Part shown: piece by piece, positions 15,084 through 27,644 of the stretch
Layout of the letters: each line of letters begins with the position of its first letter
How positions within the stretch are numbered: the first letter of the stretch is position 1
Source of the DNA: Abyssibius alkaniclasticus
Lineage (GTDB): Bacteria; Pseudomonadota; Alphaproteobacteria; Rhodobacterales; Rhodobacteraceae
NCBI RefSeq assembly: GCF_020447305.1
Contig: NZ_CP095732.1
Coordinates: 1,148,501 to 1,212,500 of the forward strand
DNA length: 64,000 bases
Reading direction: 5' to 3'
Made by a program: the position numbers and the translations under genes
Notes under the pieces: model-generated
Told to the model about the DNA's origin: nothing
Database searches by the model: none
Seen by the model: the letters and a program-made list of their open reading frames with translations, nothing else

Positions 15084-16453
15084 CGCGCAAAGAATAGTCC
15101 GCGCCTGCGCCCGTGTTTGCGCGCGGTTTGCGCCAGCACAGCAAGTGTAAGCAGCAGGAGCAGCGCCTCGGATATCGGGGCAACACGCCAGATCCAGGCC
15201 TCGCCCAGCAGGCGGGGCAGGATTAACGTGAGCGGCAGCACAAAGAGATAGGTGCGCGACAGGCCGAGAATGGCGGCGCCGGACGCTTCGCCGATGGCTT
15301 GAAAATAACCGCCAATCATCATCAGCGGGCCTGCGAGAATGTAGAGCGCGGTCATCGCGGGCATGATGCGCGCCACCTCGTCAATCACCACGGTTTCCGA
15401 CACAAAGGCCGCGCCGATCTGGCGGGCGCATAGGTTCAGCACCAGTTGCGCAAGGGCCGAATAGACCAGCGCCACGGTGATGGCGATGCGCAGGCTGTCA
15501 TCAGACCGCTGCCACATCTGCGCGCCGAAATTGTTGCCGGTGATGGATTGCATGGCAAAGCTCAGGCCAAGCAGGGGCAAAAACATGAAGGTCTGGATGC
15601 GGGTGACAATGCCGTAAGCCGCGATTGTGTCGGCCATGCGCGGGGTTTGCACCAGTTGCAATGCGGCGATAATCGCCGCCGCCCCCAGCGCGATGCCCAT
15701 GAAGTTCAGGCTGGGCGGTGCGCCAAGTGCAATGATCCGCCGCCAGCCTGCAACAAGGCTGTTTTGCATCAGGGCCGACAGGCGCAGCACCGTGCGCCCC
15801 CACAGGCGGAACACCACCAGCACGCCAAAGGCCAGGCCTTGCGCCAATGCCGTGCCATAGGCCGACCCGGCCACGCCCATATCAAGCAGGGCAATCAGCA
15901 CATAGTTGCAGGCGATATTGGCCAAGGCCACCAGCACCGAAACCAGCGCCATGAACCCGATCCGCCCTTCGCAGCGCAGCGCATCGGAGTTGAGCGCCAG
16001 CACAAAGGCCAGCGGCGTGAACATGACGATGATGCCGATATAAAGCGCGCCCATCGTTGCCAGCGCGGCATTGCCGCCCGCGATGAGCAGCACCAGCGGC
16101 GCGCCAAATTGCCAGAAAGCCACAATCAGCAATGCGGCAATGAGCAGCGCCAGCCCATGCGCACCGGCAAAGACGCGCTGCGCCGCATTTATGTGGCCCG
16201 CGCCCAGATGGCGCGCCAGAATGGAAGACATGCCGCTGGCCACCAGTGTCGCCAATGCGGTGATGAACATGTAAAGCGGAAACATCAGCGTAACCGCGCC
16301 CAATGCCGCCGCACCAACATAATGGCCCAGAAACAGCGCATCGGCAACGGCAAGCAGCCCGTTCATGCCCATCACCAGAATGATGGGCAGGGCGGTTTTG
16401 GCAAAGACCGCGCCGAGCGGGCCGTGCGTATAGGGGTTTTGGGGGGTCGACAT
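15080..16453 (-). CDS. MATE-family efflux transporter
   Basis: The 457-residue protein begins at ATG 16453 (MSTPQNPYTHGPLGAVFAKT); the longer frame upstream is Arg/Pro-rich and unlikely to be coding. Twelve hydrophobic helices are apparent in two halves, with typical MATE stretches (ADALFLGHYVGAAALGAVTL and SFAMQSITGNNFGAQ). Such transporters export cationic drugs or metabolites using Na+ or H+ gradients; the substrate is unknown. It converges with fghA, and the stop codons overlap by 4 bases. It is a single gene with no linked regulator. Confidence 0.88.
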   Translation of the reverse strand: MSTPQNPYTHGPLGAVFAKTALPIILVMGMNGLLAVADALFLGHYVGAAALGAVTLMFPLYMFITALATLVASGMSSILARHLGAGHINAAQRVFAGAHGLALLIAALLIVAFWQFGAPLVLLIAGGNAALATMGALYIGIIVMFTPLAFVLALNSDALRCEGRIGFMALVSVLVALANIACNYVLIALLDMGVAGSAYGTALAQGLAFGVLVVFRLWGRTVLRLSALMQNSLVAGWRRIIALGAPPSLNFMGIALGAAAIIAALQLVQTPRMADTIAAYGIVTRIQTFMFLPLLGLSFAMQSITGNNFGAQMWQRSDDSLRIAITVALVYSALAQLVLNLCARQIGAAFVSETVVIDEVARIMPAMTALYILAGPLMMIGGYFQAIGEASGAAILGLSRTYLFVLPLTLILPRLLGEAWIWRVAPISEALLLLLTLAVLAQTARKHGRRRGLFFAR

Positions 16454-16635
16454 GATCCCGCGCTCTTTCAACAGTCTCGCAAATTGGCGGCGGCGTGCAT
16501 TGCCAACCCGGCGATAGGCGTCAAGGGGGGGAAACGGTTTTACCGGCAGGGCTTCACCAAGACAAACGTCTGCACACGGCGGGGGCCTGCACCCTTGCGC
16601 ATGGGCTAGCGCCAAGGGGTTGGCCTGTCAAGCGC

Positions 16636-17112
16636 CTAGCCGCGTTCGCGCAGCAGCCGGCCCTGTTCGCGCTTCCAGTCGCGCTTTTTCTCGATGTCGC
16701 GCTTGTCGGCCAGTTTCTTGCCCTTGGCAACGCCGATCAGCAGCTTGGCGCGGCCCTTGTCGTTGAAATACATTTTCAGCGGCACCAGCGTCATCCCCTC
16801 GCGCCCGATGGCATTGGCGAATTTCACATATTCGCGCTTATGCACCAGCAGCTTGCGCTTGCGGCGTTCCTCATGGCCAAAGGTGCGGCCGTGGTCAATG
16901 CTGGGGATATGCGCGTTGATCAGGTAAAGCGCGCCATCTTCAACGCTGGCATAGCTTTCGGCGATATTCACCCCGCCGATGCGCAGGCTTTTCACTTCCG
17001 AACCTTCAAGCATGATGCCGCATTCCAGCGTATCTTCAACGGCATAGTTATACCGTGCGCGCCGGTTCTCGGCGACGGTCTTGTTGTTCGGGTCTGATTT
17101 CTTACCTGCCAT
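16636..17112 (-). CDS. smpB: SsrA-binding protein SmpB
   Basis: The 158-residue protein binds tmRNA and positions it in stalled ribosomes for trans-translation. Diagnostic segments are [54 protein letters not shown] (in shorter pieces, including LYLINAHI) and [15 protein letters not shown] with a basic helical C-terminus ([15 protein letters not shown]). Length is typical. A second rescue factor, arfB, is also present in this window. Confidence 0.95.
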   Translation of the reverse strand: MAGKKSDPNNKTVAENRRARYNYAVEDTLECGIMLEGSEVKSLRIGGVNIAESYASVEDGALYLINAHIPSIDHGRTFGHEERRKRKLLVHKREYVKFANAIGREGMTLVPLKMYFNDKGRAKLLIGVAKGKKLADKRDIEKKRDWKREQGRLLRERG

Positions 17113-17172
17113 ACTGGCGCGGATGTAATGCCGCGCGCCGCCAAAGTCCAGTGGCAGCGGCGCGCGGCGGGT

Positions 17173-17793
17173 TCAGGCGGGCAGGCGCGCGGCCTCGGTC
17201 ATGCGTTTTTTCAGGCTGGCAACGGATGTCATCATTTTTTGCAGCACGGCATGGATGCGCTTGATCATCGCCTTGATAACCTTCATGAAATCGAGCTGCG
17301 CGATGATGGTAACAACTTCGGCGAATATAGTCTGGATCGCCGACATTACGCCGCGCAGCGCGCCAACAAGCTGTTCGACCGGGCGCACCCAGTCCAGAAG
17401 CGTTTTCATGGTGGTGACGATCATTGTGATCGTTGTTTCCAGAACCCGCTGCGCAATGGTCCAGGCGCGGATGATGGTGGCCAGCACCTTGCTGCGCACC
17501 GCCTTGAGCAGGTCGCCGATTGTCTTGGCGACAAGGCGCAGCGCCTTGGGCACGGTCTTGACCAGGGTCTTGAGGCATTTCTGCAGACCCTTTGCCACCG
17601 AACTGACCAGATTGGGCACAAAGCTCTTGATCCGGCTGAGCTTGGAGACAAGCAGGTTGATCGCGCTCTGCACCGGACCAAGCAGCGCCAGAACGCTGGT
17701 TGCCAGTCCGCGCATCTTGTCAAAAACCTTGCGCAGCAAGAGTATTTCTTTGTCGATTATCTTGACGAGCGTGTCGGGATCGGGATCGGCCAT
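17173..17793 (-). CDS. Unknown 206-residue amphipathic helical protein
   Basis: The ORF has a plausible ribosome site (AGGA about 11 bases before ATG 17793). The product is almost entirely predicted helix with regularly spaced hydrophobic residues and Lys/Arg on one face (for example KGLQKCLKTLVKTVPKALRL and MKVIKAMIKRIHAVLQKMM). It has no signal peptide, no clear transmembrane span and no catalytic motif, and is strongly basic. It resembles surface-associating or pore-like amphipathic proteins only in general character. It lies between smpB and a LysR gene in what appears to be an accessory insertion, because smpB and dapA are commonly close in this group. Confidence 0.6.
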   Translation of the reverse strand: MADPDPDTLVKIIDKEILLLRKVFDKMRGLATSVLALLGPVQSAINLLVSKLSRIKSFVPNLVSSVAKGLQKCLKTLVKTVPKALRLVAKTIGDLLKAVRSKVLATIIRAWTIAQRVLETTITMIVTTMKTLLDWVRPVEQLVGALRGVMSAIQTIFAEVVTIIAQLDFMKVIKAMIKRIHAVLQKMMTSVASLKKRMTEAARLPA

Positions 17794-17878
17794 TTTGTAA
17801 ATTTCCTAGGTTTCAATGCGCATAACCTAGCATATTTGGTGAGTCGCGCCAATCATCTGCCAGCGTGTGGCGCAGGTG

Positions 17879-18769
17879 CTAGCCCTTCTGGAACTGCGCG
17901 GCCAGATAATCAATGAAAACCCGGATTTTGGGGGCCAGATTGCGCTTGGCGGGAAAATTTACCGCAACATCGGCATGTTGCTGGGTATACCACGGAAACA
18001 GGCGGACAAGCTCGCCCGACGCAATTTTATCGGCAACCAGATAGGTGGAAAGCCGCGCGATGCCCAAGCCCGCAAGCGCCGCCATATAAACGGCATTGCC
18101 GCTATTGCCTTCAAAATTTCCAGAGGCGTTTACATTATGGGTCACCCCTTCATATTCGGCGCGCCAGGCGTTGCGGCCAATGCCGTTGGATGTGCGCAAA
18201 CAGTTGAAATTTTCCAGGTCTTCAAACGAATTTGGCGCGCCATAGCGGGCAATAAAGCTGGGCGCCGCGCAGATAACCCGCTCGTTCTTCATGATTCTGC
18301 GGGTCATGACATCGGGGTGGGTAAGCTGTTCGGCATAGCTGATGGCGGCGTCAAACTTTTCGGCTTCAAGGTCGACATGCCGGTCGGTCAGCTCGAGCGA
18401 GATCTTGATGTCCGGGTAAAGCTCTAAAAAGCGCGGCAATGCTGGAATGAGCTGCGCCTTGCCAAAGGCAACGCTGGTGGCAACGCGCAACTGCCCCTTC
18501 GGGGCCGCCCCAAAGGCCAGAACCAGCTCTTCCGCCTCTTGCACTTTTTCAGCAACCGCGCGGCATTTTTCATAAAAGGGCTGGCCGTCTTCGGTAAGCG
18601 AAATTCCGGCTCTGGTGCGGTGCAGCAACCGATAGCCGACATGGTCTTCCAGATGGCTGATTTGCTTGCTCAGCGCCGAGGGGGTTTGCCCGCTCGACCT
18701 TGATGCGGCAGAAATGCTGCCGGCCTCCACAACACGCACAAAAGTCAGCATTTGCGACGATACGTCCAT
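17879..18769 (-). CDS. LysR-family transcriptional regulator
   Basis: From ATG 18769 (AGGATAAT upstream) the product has 296 residues. The N-terminal winged helix-turn-helix is clear: MLTFVRVVEAGSISAASR, TPSALSKQISHLEDHVGYRL and LHRTRAGISLTEDG. The C-terminal substrate-binding domain begins GQLRVATSVAFGKAQLIPAL. The pattern is close to the CrgA-like LysR subgroup. Regulators of this type usually control a divergent neighbour; the divergent gene here is the DUF1127/sRNA locus, but no LysR box is obvious. The target and inducer are unknown. Confidence 0.9.
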   Translation of the reverse strand: MDVSSQMLTFVRVVEAGSISAASRSSGQTPSALSKQISHLEDHVGYRLLHRTRAGISLTEDGQPFYEKCRAVAEKVQEAEELVLAFGAAPKGQLRVATSVAFGKAQLIPALPRFLELYPDIKISLELTDRHVDLEAEKFDAAISYAEQLTHPDVMTRRIMKNERVICAAPSFIARYGAPNSFEDLENFNCLRTSNGIGRNAWRAEYEGVTHNVNASGNFEGNSGNAVYMAALAGLGIARLSTYLVADKIASGELVRLFPWYTQQHADVAVNFPAKRNLAPKIRVFIDYLAAQFQKG

Positions 18770-18813
18770 ATTATCCTGGCATCCTTTCCTGTTGGGCAAC
18801 GCCCCTATGCGCA

Positions 18814-18840
18814 TTGAGCGTGTTTGATCGCTGCGAATAT
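18814..18840 (+). promoter_or_regulatory. Candidate heat-shock-sigma-type promoter of the ccaF1-like locus
   Basis: TTGAGC (18814-18819) and CGAATAT (18834-18840) are separated by 14 bases, broadly like RpoH-type promoters (TTG ... C-x-x-x-AT). In Rhodobacter sphaeroides the homologous ccaF1-CcsR unit is known to be driven by RpoHI/RpoHII. The match here is only approximate. Confidence 0.3.
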
Positions 18841-18903
18841 CGCGCTACTACTACCGCAGTGCAGCATAAATATTGCAGCGCAGCAAACAGAAAAGGTGGC
18901 ACC

Positions 18904-19152
18904 ATGCAGATCGCAAAAAACAATACGCTCGGCTGGGCTATGCGCGGGCCGAATACCTTGGCCGCAAAACTTGCGCGCAGCCTTGCCGGCATTCCAGTGG
19001 CGGTGCGGCGCAGGGCGCGCCTGCGCGCCACGATCAATGAAATGTCAAAACTGTCCGACCGTTCGCTGGCCGATAATGGCTTTGCGCGCGACGACATTCC
19101 CGCGATTGCCGCAAGGTCGGTCGCGCTCGAATTCAACACGCATAACGTATAA
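18904..19152 (+). CDS. ccaF1: DUF1127 small protein, CcaF1-like
   Basis: The 82-residue basic protein ends in the DUF1127 pattern (RARLRATINEMSKLSDRSLA, then DNGFARDDIPAIAA, consensus L-x-x-L-x-D-x-x-L-x-D-I/N-G-I/F-x-R-x-D-I). In Rhodobacter sphaeroides the first gene of the CcsR sRNA operon encodes such a protein, CcaF1, an RNA-binding factor that affects sRNA maturation and stability under stress. Here too it is followed directly by hairpins with CTCCTCCC loops and a terminator. The ribosome site AGGTGG is 6 bases before the ATG. A longer Ala/Arg-rich N-terminal half precedes the DUF1127 core. Confidence 0.8.
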   Translation: MQIAKNNTLGWAMRGPNTLAAKLARSLAGIPVAVRRRARLRATINEMSKLSDRSLADNGFARDDIPAIAARSVALEFNTHNV

Positions 19153-19217
19153 GGAGGCCGCCTATCAATCCAACTGTATCAGTTACCCGATGATCGTGGC
19201 GAACACACGACATCGAA

Positions 19218-19256
19218 GATATCGGACCTCGCTCCTCCCAGGGTAAATCCGATATC
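19218..19256 (+). ncRNA. CcsR/'cuckoo'-like sRNA hairpin 1
   Basis: GATATCGGA (19218-19226) pairs perfectly with TCCGATATC (19248-19256). The 21-base loop carries CTCCTCCC (19232-19239), which is complementary to Shine-Dalgarno sequences. This is the arrangement of the CcsR family of stress sRNAs downstream of a DUF1127 gene. Confidence 0.75.
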
Positions 19257-19260
19257 AACG

Positions 19261-19299
19261 CGCATCGGCGCTCGCTCCTCCCAGAGTAAAACCGATGCG
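19261..19299 (+). ncRNA. CcsR/'cuckoo'-like sRNA hairpin 2
   Basis: CGCATCGG (19261-19268) pairs perfectly with CCGATGCG (19292-19299). The loop again shows CTCCTCCC (19275-19282) followed by AGAGTAAAA, close to the loop of hairpin 1 (AGGGTAAA). The stem sequence differs from hairpin 1 while the loop is conserved, as expected for a functional loop. Confidence 0.75.
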
Positions 19300-19308
19300 G
19301 AATAGACG

Positions 19309-19333
19309 ACGGTTTGTTCCTCCCAGAACCCGT
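19309..19333 (+). ncRNA. CcsR/'cuckoo'-like sRNA hairpin 3 (degenerate)
   Basis: ACGG-TT (19309-19315) can pair with AA-CCGT (19327-19333) with one mismatch. The loop contains TTCCTCCC (19317-19324), one base off the motif. The stem is weaker than in the first two copies. It directly precedes the terminator at 19343. Confidence 0.55.
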
Positions 19334-19342
19334 TTCTTTCTT

Positions 19343-19384
19343 GGCCGGCCGCTTCACCCATCCCGAAGCTGCCGGCCCTTTTTG
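19343..19384 (+). terminator. Rho-independent terminator of the ccaF1-sRNA unit
   Basis: GGCCGGC (19343-19349) pairs with GCCGGCC (19371-19377), and the inner GCTTC (19351-19355) pairs with GAAGC (19365-19369). A T-tract follows at 19379-19383. It ends the plus-strand unit before the convergent dapA. Confidence 0.85.
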
Positions 19385-19396
19385 TTCGCGCCGTCG

Positions 19397-20272
19397 CTAG
19401 TTGATCAGCCCGGCATGGCGCATCGCGGCTTCCAGTTCTGCCTTGGTTTCGGGCAGGGCGGTGGTCAGCGGCAGGCGCACCTCGTCGCTGCATTTGCCAA
19501 GCAGCGACAGGGCAAATTTGGCCCCCGTCACGCCCGGTTCGCGGAACACGGCCTCGTGCAGCGGCATCAGACGGTCTTGCAGGCCAAGCGCGGCTGTGTA
19601 GTCTCCCGCTGCCATTGCGGCCTGGAATTCGGCACATAGGCGCGGGGCGACATTGGCGGTCACCGAAATGCAGCCAACCCCGCCCTGGGCGTTGAAGCCA
19701 AGTGCCGTGGCATCCTCGCCCGAAAGCTGGATGAAATCCGGCCCGCAGGCCATGCGCTGCCTGGAGACGCGCGCCAGATCGCCGGTGCTGTCTTTCACGC
19801 CGACAATCCGCGGCAGGCGGGCCAGTTCGGCCATTGTCGCGGGCAGCATATCGACCACCGAGCGGCCCGGAATGTTGTAAATGATGATCGGCAGGCTACA
19901 GGCATCATGCACGGCGGTGAAATGCGCCACCAGCCCGCGCTGGGTGGGTTTGTTGTAATAGGGGGTGACAACCAGAATGCCATCGGCCCCCACGCTTTGC
20001 GCATATTGCGCCAGCGCAATCGCCTCGGCTGTATTGTTGGAGCCTGCACCGGCAATAACCTTCACGCGGCCCGCAGCGGTTTCCACGATGATTTTCACAA
20101 CTTCGCGGTGTTCCTCGTGGCTGAGCGTGGGGGTTTCGCCCGTTGTGCCAACCGCCACGATCCCGTTGCTGCCCTCGGCGATCTGCCAATCGACCAGCGC
20201 CTTCAGCGCGGCCTTGTCCACTTTGCCATTTGCAAAAGGGGTGACAAGCGCGGTGAGTGAGCCAGAGAACAT
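19397..20272 (-). CDS. dapA: 4-hydroxy-tetrahydrodipicolinate synthase
   Basis: The 291-residue enzyme condenses pyruvate with aspartate semialdehyde in lysine and diaminopimelate synthesis. The signature elements are [43 protein letters not shown] (catalytic Tyr), [13 protein letters not shown] (Schiff-base Lys) and [13 protein letters not shown] 20272 gives the normal start [13 protein letters not shown]; upstream frame extension is implausible. It is divergent from the lytic transglycosylase gene, so two cell-wall-related genes share the 163-base region 20273-20435. Confidence 0.96.
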   Translation of the reverse strand: MFSGSLTALVTPFANGKVDKAALKALVDWQIAEGSNGIVAVGTTGETPTLSHEEHREVVKIIVETAAGRVKVIAGAGSNNTAEAIALAQYAQSVGADGILVVTPYYNKPTQRGLVAHFTAVHDACSLPIIIYNIPGRSVVDMLPATMAELARLPRIVGVKDSTGDLARVSRQRMACGPDFIQLSGEDATALGFNAQGGVGCISVTANVAPRLCAEFQAAMAAGDYTAALGLQDRLMPLHEAVFREPGVTGAKFALSLLGKCSDEVRLPLTTALPETKAELEAAMRHAGLIN

Positions 20273-20435
20273 CGGAAAGCCTCGTAAGGTTGGGCCGGGC
20301 GGTAAAATCGGCGGAAAATTGACCAAGGCGAACGCTATACAGAAATTTGAGCGGCGGGCAAGCTTTGGTGCCGCGACAATATGGCGGCGACATGGTATCA
20401 CATGCCCAAATCATATAAAATCGAGGCCGGGCACA

Positions 20436-24579
<4,144 letters not shown>

Positions 24580-24627
24580 TCGCGGCCATAAACCGTGCCG
24601 CTGCGTCACTTTTATACGCCAAATCGC

Positions 24628-24655
24628 TTGGCAGGTTGCGGCGCGGCCCTATAGT
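24628..24655 (+). promoter_or_regulatory. Sigma-70-type promoter for the T6SS-linked kinase gene
   Basis: TTGGCA (24628-24633) and TATAGT (24650-24655) each match the consensus in five of six positions and are 16 bases apart. Start of transcription would fall near 24662, giving a leader of about 40 bases before the GTG start at 24701. It marks the left boundary of the T6SS-associated block. Confidence 0.6.
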
Positions 24656-24700
24656 ATCGGGCGAACCCGATAACAGCCAACCAGCCCAAGGAGCCCGCCG

Positions 24701-26869
24701 GTGAACGAGTCTGAAACCAGAGGCACGTTGCAGCCCGGCGAGATTTTGAACAACACCTATGTGATTGACATGCTCGTCGGGCTTGGCGGCACGGGCGAGG
24801 TGTATCGCGCGCATAACAAGGTGACGGGCCGGCTTCTGGCGGTGAAGATTCTGCGGCGCGAATTTGCGGCGGATGAGAATTTCATCAACCTGATGCGGCG
24901 CGAGGCTTCGGTCTTGCACGAGGTCGTGGATGATGCGGTGGTGCGCTATTACGACCTGCTTGAAAGCGACACGCATGGCGGGTTTGTCTTTCTGGTGATG
25001 GAGTTCATCGAAGGCCCGTCGCTGGCGCAGATCATCAAGGAAAAAGGGCCGATGGCCCCGGCTGACCTGATGAAAATCGCCGGGCGCGTGGCCAAGGGTT
25101 TGAAGGCCGCGCATGACAAGAAGGCCTTCCACCGCGACCTTTCGCCCGACAATGTGATCTTGCGCGACAGCTCGCCCGACAAGGCGGTGCTGATAGATTT
25201 TGGCATTGCGCGCGATGTGAACGAGAATGCGCAAACCGTGGTGGGTGACGGGTTTGCCGGCAAATACCAATATGCCTCGCCCGAGCAGATGGATGGCAAG
25301 GTCGATGCGCGCTCGGACCTTTACAGCCTTGGCATTACCCTGCTGACGGGCTTTCGGGGCAAGCCGATGGGGGTTGGTGCCTCGCTGATGGAAATTGTCC
25401 AGACCAAGATGAAGGCCGTGGATACATCCGACATTCCCGAACCGCTTGGCGGGCTGATCGCGCGGCTTGTCGCCCCGCGCCCAGAAGACAGGTTCCAATC
25501 GGCCCTTGCTGTCATACAGGCGTTGCGCAGCGGGGCACCCGCCCCGGATAGTGAAGCAACGGTGATCGCGCCGCGCGTGACCACCACGCCGGGGGCGTAT
25601 CAGTCGCAAACCGGGCGCGGCGCGGTAAGCCTGCCCGCCGAGCCGACATCGACCGGGCGGAAGGGTGGCGGGCTGAAATGGCTGTTCGTGCTGCTGCTTT
25701 TGGGGGCGATTGGCGGTGGCGGCTGGTATTTTGGCCTTGGCCCCGGCAAGGAAATGGTCTTTGGCCCGCAATTCCCCATTGAAGAGAACTGGCAGTTTGA
25801 AGCGCGCTTCGCCGGGGGAAATTTGCAGGTGCAGGGTTTTGTGCAAGGCCCGGAGGCGGCGGCAGAACTGCGCAGCGCACTTGGCCTGGCCACGGATGCG
25901 GGTGATCTGCAAAACGCCTCGGGCGCGCCGATTTCCGATTGGGAGACACGTCTGGCCGCCCTTGTCGCCGCGGCCCGCCCCCTGCCGGAATGGTCGCTCG
26001 CCGTTGACGGGTTGAACGCAAGGATAGAAGGCACTGCACAGGATGATGCGCAATCGGACGCAGTAAGCGCCGGCCTGCGCGCCGCCGCCACATCAGCGGG
26101 CATGACCGTGAGCATTGCTTTGCGCAGCGAAAGCCAGCCGCTGGCGCTTGCCGATGTTGAAGCCGCCATAAAGCGCTATGAAACCTGCGGCCCGTTGCGC
26201 CCCTCGGGCGGTGATGGCGTGGCGCTGCAGGCCACGGACCGGCTTGCCGTTTCGGGCATTATTGCACGTGAGGGCGATATCGACGTGCTGCGCACGGCGC
26301 TGGATGATGTGCTTGACGGGCGCGCGGTTGACTTTAACCTTGCGGTGCTGAACGAGCCGGTCTGTCTGGTCGACAATCTGCTGCCAAGCCGGTCGAGCAT
26401 TGTTGTAAACCTCGATTTTCTTTACGGAGACCGCGAGGGCGAGGCGCGCGACGGGGTTTACTATCTGGGCGAAAACCCGGTGATCGACGTGACATTGCCC
26501 GCCAGCGCCGTGGGCTATCTGACCGCGTTTTACGTGGATCAGGAGGGTCAGGTGTTTCACCTGCTGCCGCATATGGCACGCCCGGAAAACAACCTTGTGC
26601 GCCTGGGTGAGATTGATGGCGCGCTGCGCCGCGTGCGCCTGACATGGCCGGTCGCCGAGGCGTCGACATCGCAACTGGGCTTTAACGTGGTCGAGCCGGT
26701 GGGCACGAATATGGTTGTGGCCATCGTCAGCGACACGCCCCTGTTCGACCGGCTGCGCCCGCGCGCGGAATCGGTTTCGGCCTTCATGGATGCGTTTCGT
26801 GAAAAAGCTGCGTTCTTGCAGCTTGGCACAACGATGGTGACACGGCGTTATCTGGTAACAGACAAGTGA
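24701..26869 (+). CDS. Membrane-anchored Ser/Thr protein kinase, T6SS-associated (PpkA-like)
   Basis: The 722-residue protein starts with GTG after AAGGAG. Residues about 20-275 are a Hanks-type kinase: GLGGTGEVYRAH (glycine loop), LAVKIL (Lys), FHRDLSPDNVIL (catalytic loop), IDFGIARDV (DFG) and YASPEQMDGKVDARSD. A transmembrane helix follows at residues 326-347. The periplasmic part ends in a domain (YYLGENPVIDVTLPASAVGY, then VFHLLPHMARPENN) resembling DUF4384 found in T6SS and caspase-like proteins. PpkA kinases phosphorylate FHA proteins to trigger T6SS assembly; a TagH-type FHA protein is encoded at 56.1 kb. Confidence 0.88.
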   Translation: MNESETRGTLQPGEILNNTYVIDMLVGLGGTGEVYRAHNKVTGRLLAVKILRREFAADENFINLMRREASVLHEVVDDAVVRYYDLLESDTHGGFVFLVMEFIEGPSLAQIIKEKGPMAPADLMKIAGRVAKGLKAAHDKKAFHRDLSPDNVILRDSSPDKAVLIDFGIARDVNENAQTVVGDGFAGKYQYASPEQMDGKVDARSDLYSLGITLLTGFRGKPMGVGASLMEIVQTKMKAVDTSDIPEPLGGLIARLVAPRPEDRFQSALAVIQALRSGAPAPDSEATVIAPRVTTTPGAYQSQTGRGAVSLPAEPTSTGRKGGGLKWLFVLLLLGAIGGGGWYFGLGPGKEMVFGPQFPIEENWQFEARFAGGNLQVQGFVQGPEAAAELRSALGLATDAGDLQNASGAPISDWETRLAALVAAARPLPEWSLAVDGLNARIEGTAQDDAQSDAVSAGLRAAATSAGMTVSIALRSESQPLALADVEAAIKRYETCGPLRPSGGDGVALQATDRLAVSGIIAREGDIDVLRTALDDVLDGRAVDFNLAVLNEPVCLVDNLLPSRSSIVVNLDFLYGDREGEARDGVYYLGENPVIDVTLPASAVGYLTAFYVDQEGQVFHLLPHMARPENNLVRLGEIDGALRRVRLTWPVAEASTSQLGFNVVEPVGTNMVVAIVSDTPLFDRLRPRAESVSAFMDAFREKAAFLQLGTTMVTRRYLVTDK

Positions 26870-26874
26870 CCAGG

Positions 26875-26904
26875 ACAGGGGTAATTTTGCATACCCCCTG
26901 TTTT
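26875..26904 (+). terminator. Terminator after the kinase gene
   Basis: ACAGGGGTA (26875-26883) pairs with TACCCC(C)TGT (26892-26901) with one bulged C, followed by TTT. A TATATT box at 26922-26927 shortly after may serve the next gene. Confidence 0.6.
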
Positions 26905-26952
26905 ATGGCGTAAAAATACCCTATATTGGGCGGATTGAAATGGAGAATTACA

Positions 26953-27576
26953 ATGGCGAAATGGCGACTTTATAGCGTAGCCTGCGTTGCTGCATTTAGC
27001 GCGATGACGGCCCAAAGCATTGCCCAGGAAATGACCGCAGAAGATATTCTGGCCCTTCTGCAGGCCCAGCGCGAGGCCTTGGCCGAGACAAGCACAATCA
27101 ACCTTGGCACATCGCGCACGCTGGAATTTGTAACCGAATCGACCCCTGAAACCGATGCCGGCATTTCGGTTGGCACCGAAGTTGCGGGCGATGCGCAAGC
27201 CGTGGCCGCCGGTGATGGCGCCGCAGCCCTGCCCGAAGAGCTGGTGCTTGATTTGACGATTTTCTTCGAGTTTGACTCGGCCCTGCTGAAACCGGAATCG
27301 CGCGAGCAGGTTCAGGCCCTGTGCAGCGCAATCCAGACCGCGGGCGGCGAGGGTAAATACCAGATCATCGGCCATACCGATGCGGCCGGATCGGTGGAAT
27401 ACAACCTGTCCTTAAGCACGGCGCGCGCGCGCGAAGTGGTGCGTTATATGATAGACAGCTGCGGCATTCCCGCCGATCGGCTGGAAGCGGTTGGCATGGG
27501 CGAGGCGCGCCTGAAAGACCCGGCGAACCCGGACGGTGATGTGAACCGCCGTGTCGAAATTCAGGTTCTGTTGTAA
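26953..27576 (+). CDS. OmpA-family periplasmic/outer-membrane protein
   Basis: The 207-residue product has a signal peptide (WRLYSVACVAAFSAMTAQS, cleavage near IAQ). A linker of about 75 residues precedes the OmpA C-terminal peptidoglycan-binding domain: TIFFEFDSALLKPESREQ, QIIGHTDAAGSVEYN, LSTARAREVVRYM and GEARLKDPANPDGDVNRRVEI. The Asp and Arg residues (HTDAAG, NRRVEI) that bind diaminopimelate are present. It likely tethers an envelope complex to peptidoglycan. It lies downstream of the kinase gene with its own possible -10 box, and a second OmpA-type domain is fused to TssL at 59 kb. Confidence 0.85.
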   Translation: MAKWRLYSVACVAAFSAMTAQSIAQEMTAEDILALLQAQREALAETSTINLGTSRTLEFVTESTPETDAGISVGTEVAGDAQAVAAGDGAAALPEELVLDLTIFFEFDSALLKPESREQVQALCSAIQTAGGEGKYQIIGHTDAAGSVEYNLSLSTARAREVVRYMIDSCGIPADRLEAVGMGEARLKDPANPDGDVNRRVEIQVLL

Positions 27577-27601
27577 CCAGACGCGCGGCTGAAACGCCAA
27601 A

Positions 27602-27636
27602 ACCCGGCGCGGCCAAAGCCAGCGCCGGGGTTTTTG
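27602..27636. terminator. Bidirectional terminator between convergent genes
   Basis: CCCGGCGC (27603-27610) pairs perfectly with GCGCCGGG (27622-27629). TTTTT follows on the plus strand (27631-27635) and AAAA precedes it, which reads as TTTT on the minus strand. It can therefore end both the OmpA gene and the minus-strand lipoprotein operon. Confidence 0.85.
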
Positions 27637-27644
27637 TATCCGCC

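Noticed and set aside
19141-19160. Translation start after AAGGAGG at 19151-19157
   Set aside because: No ORF of useful length follows. The sequence lies in the sRNA leader and could instead be an internal target of the CUCCUCCC loops.
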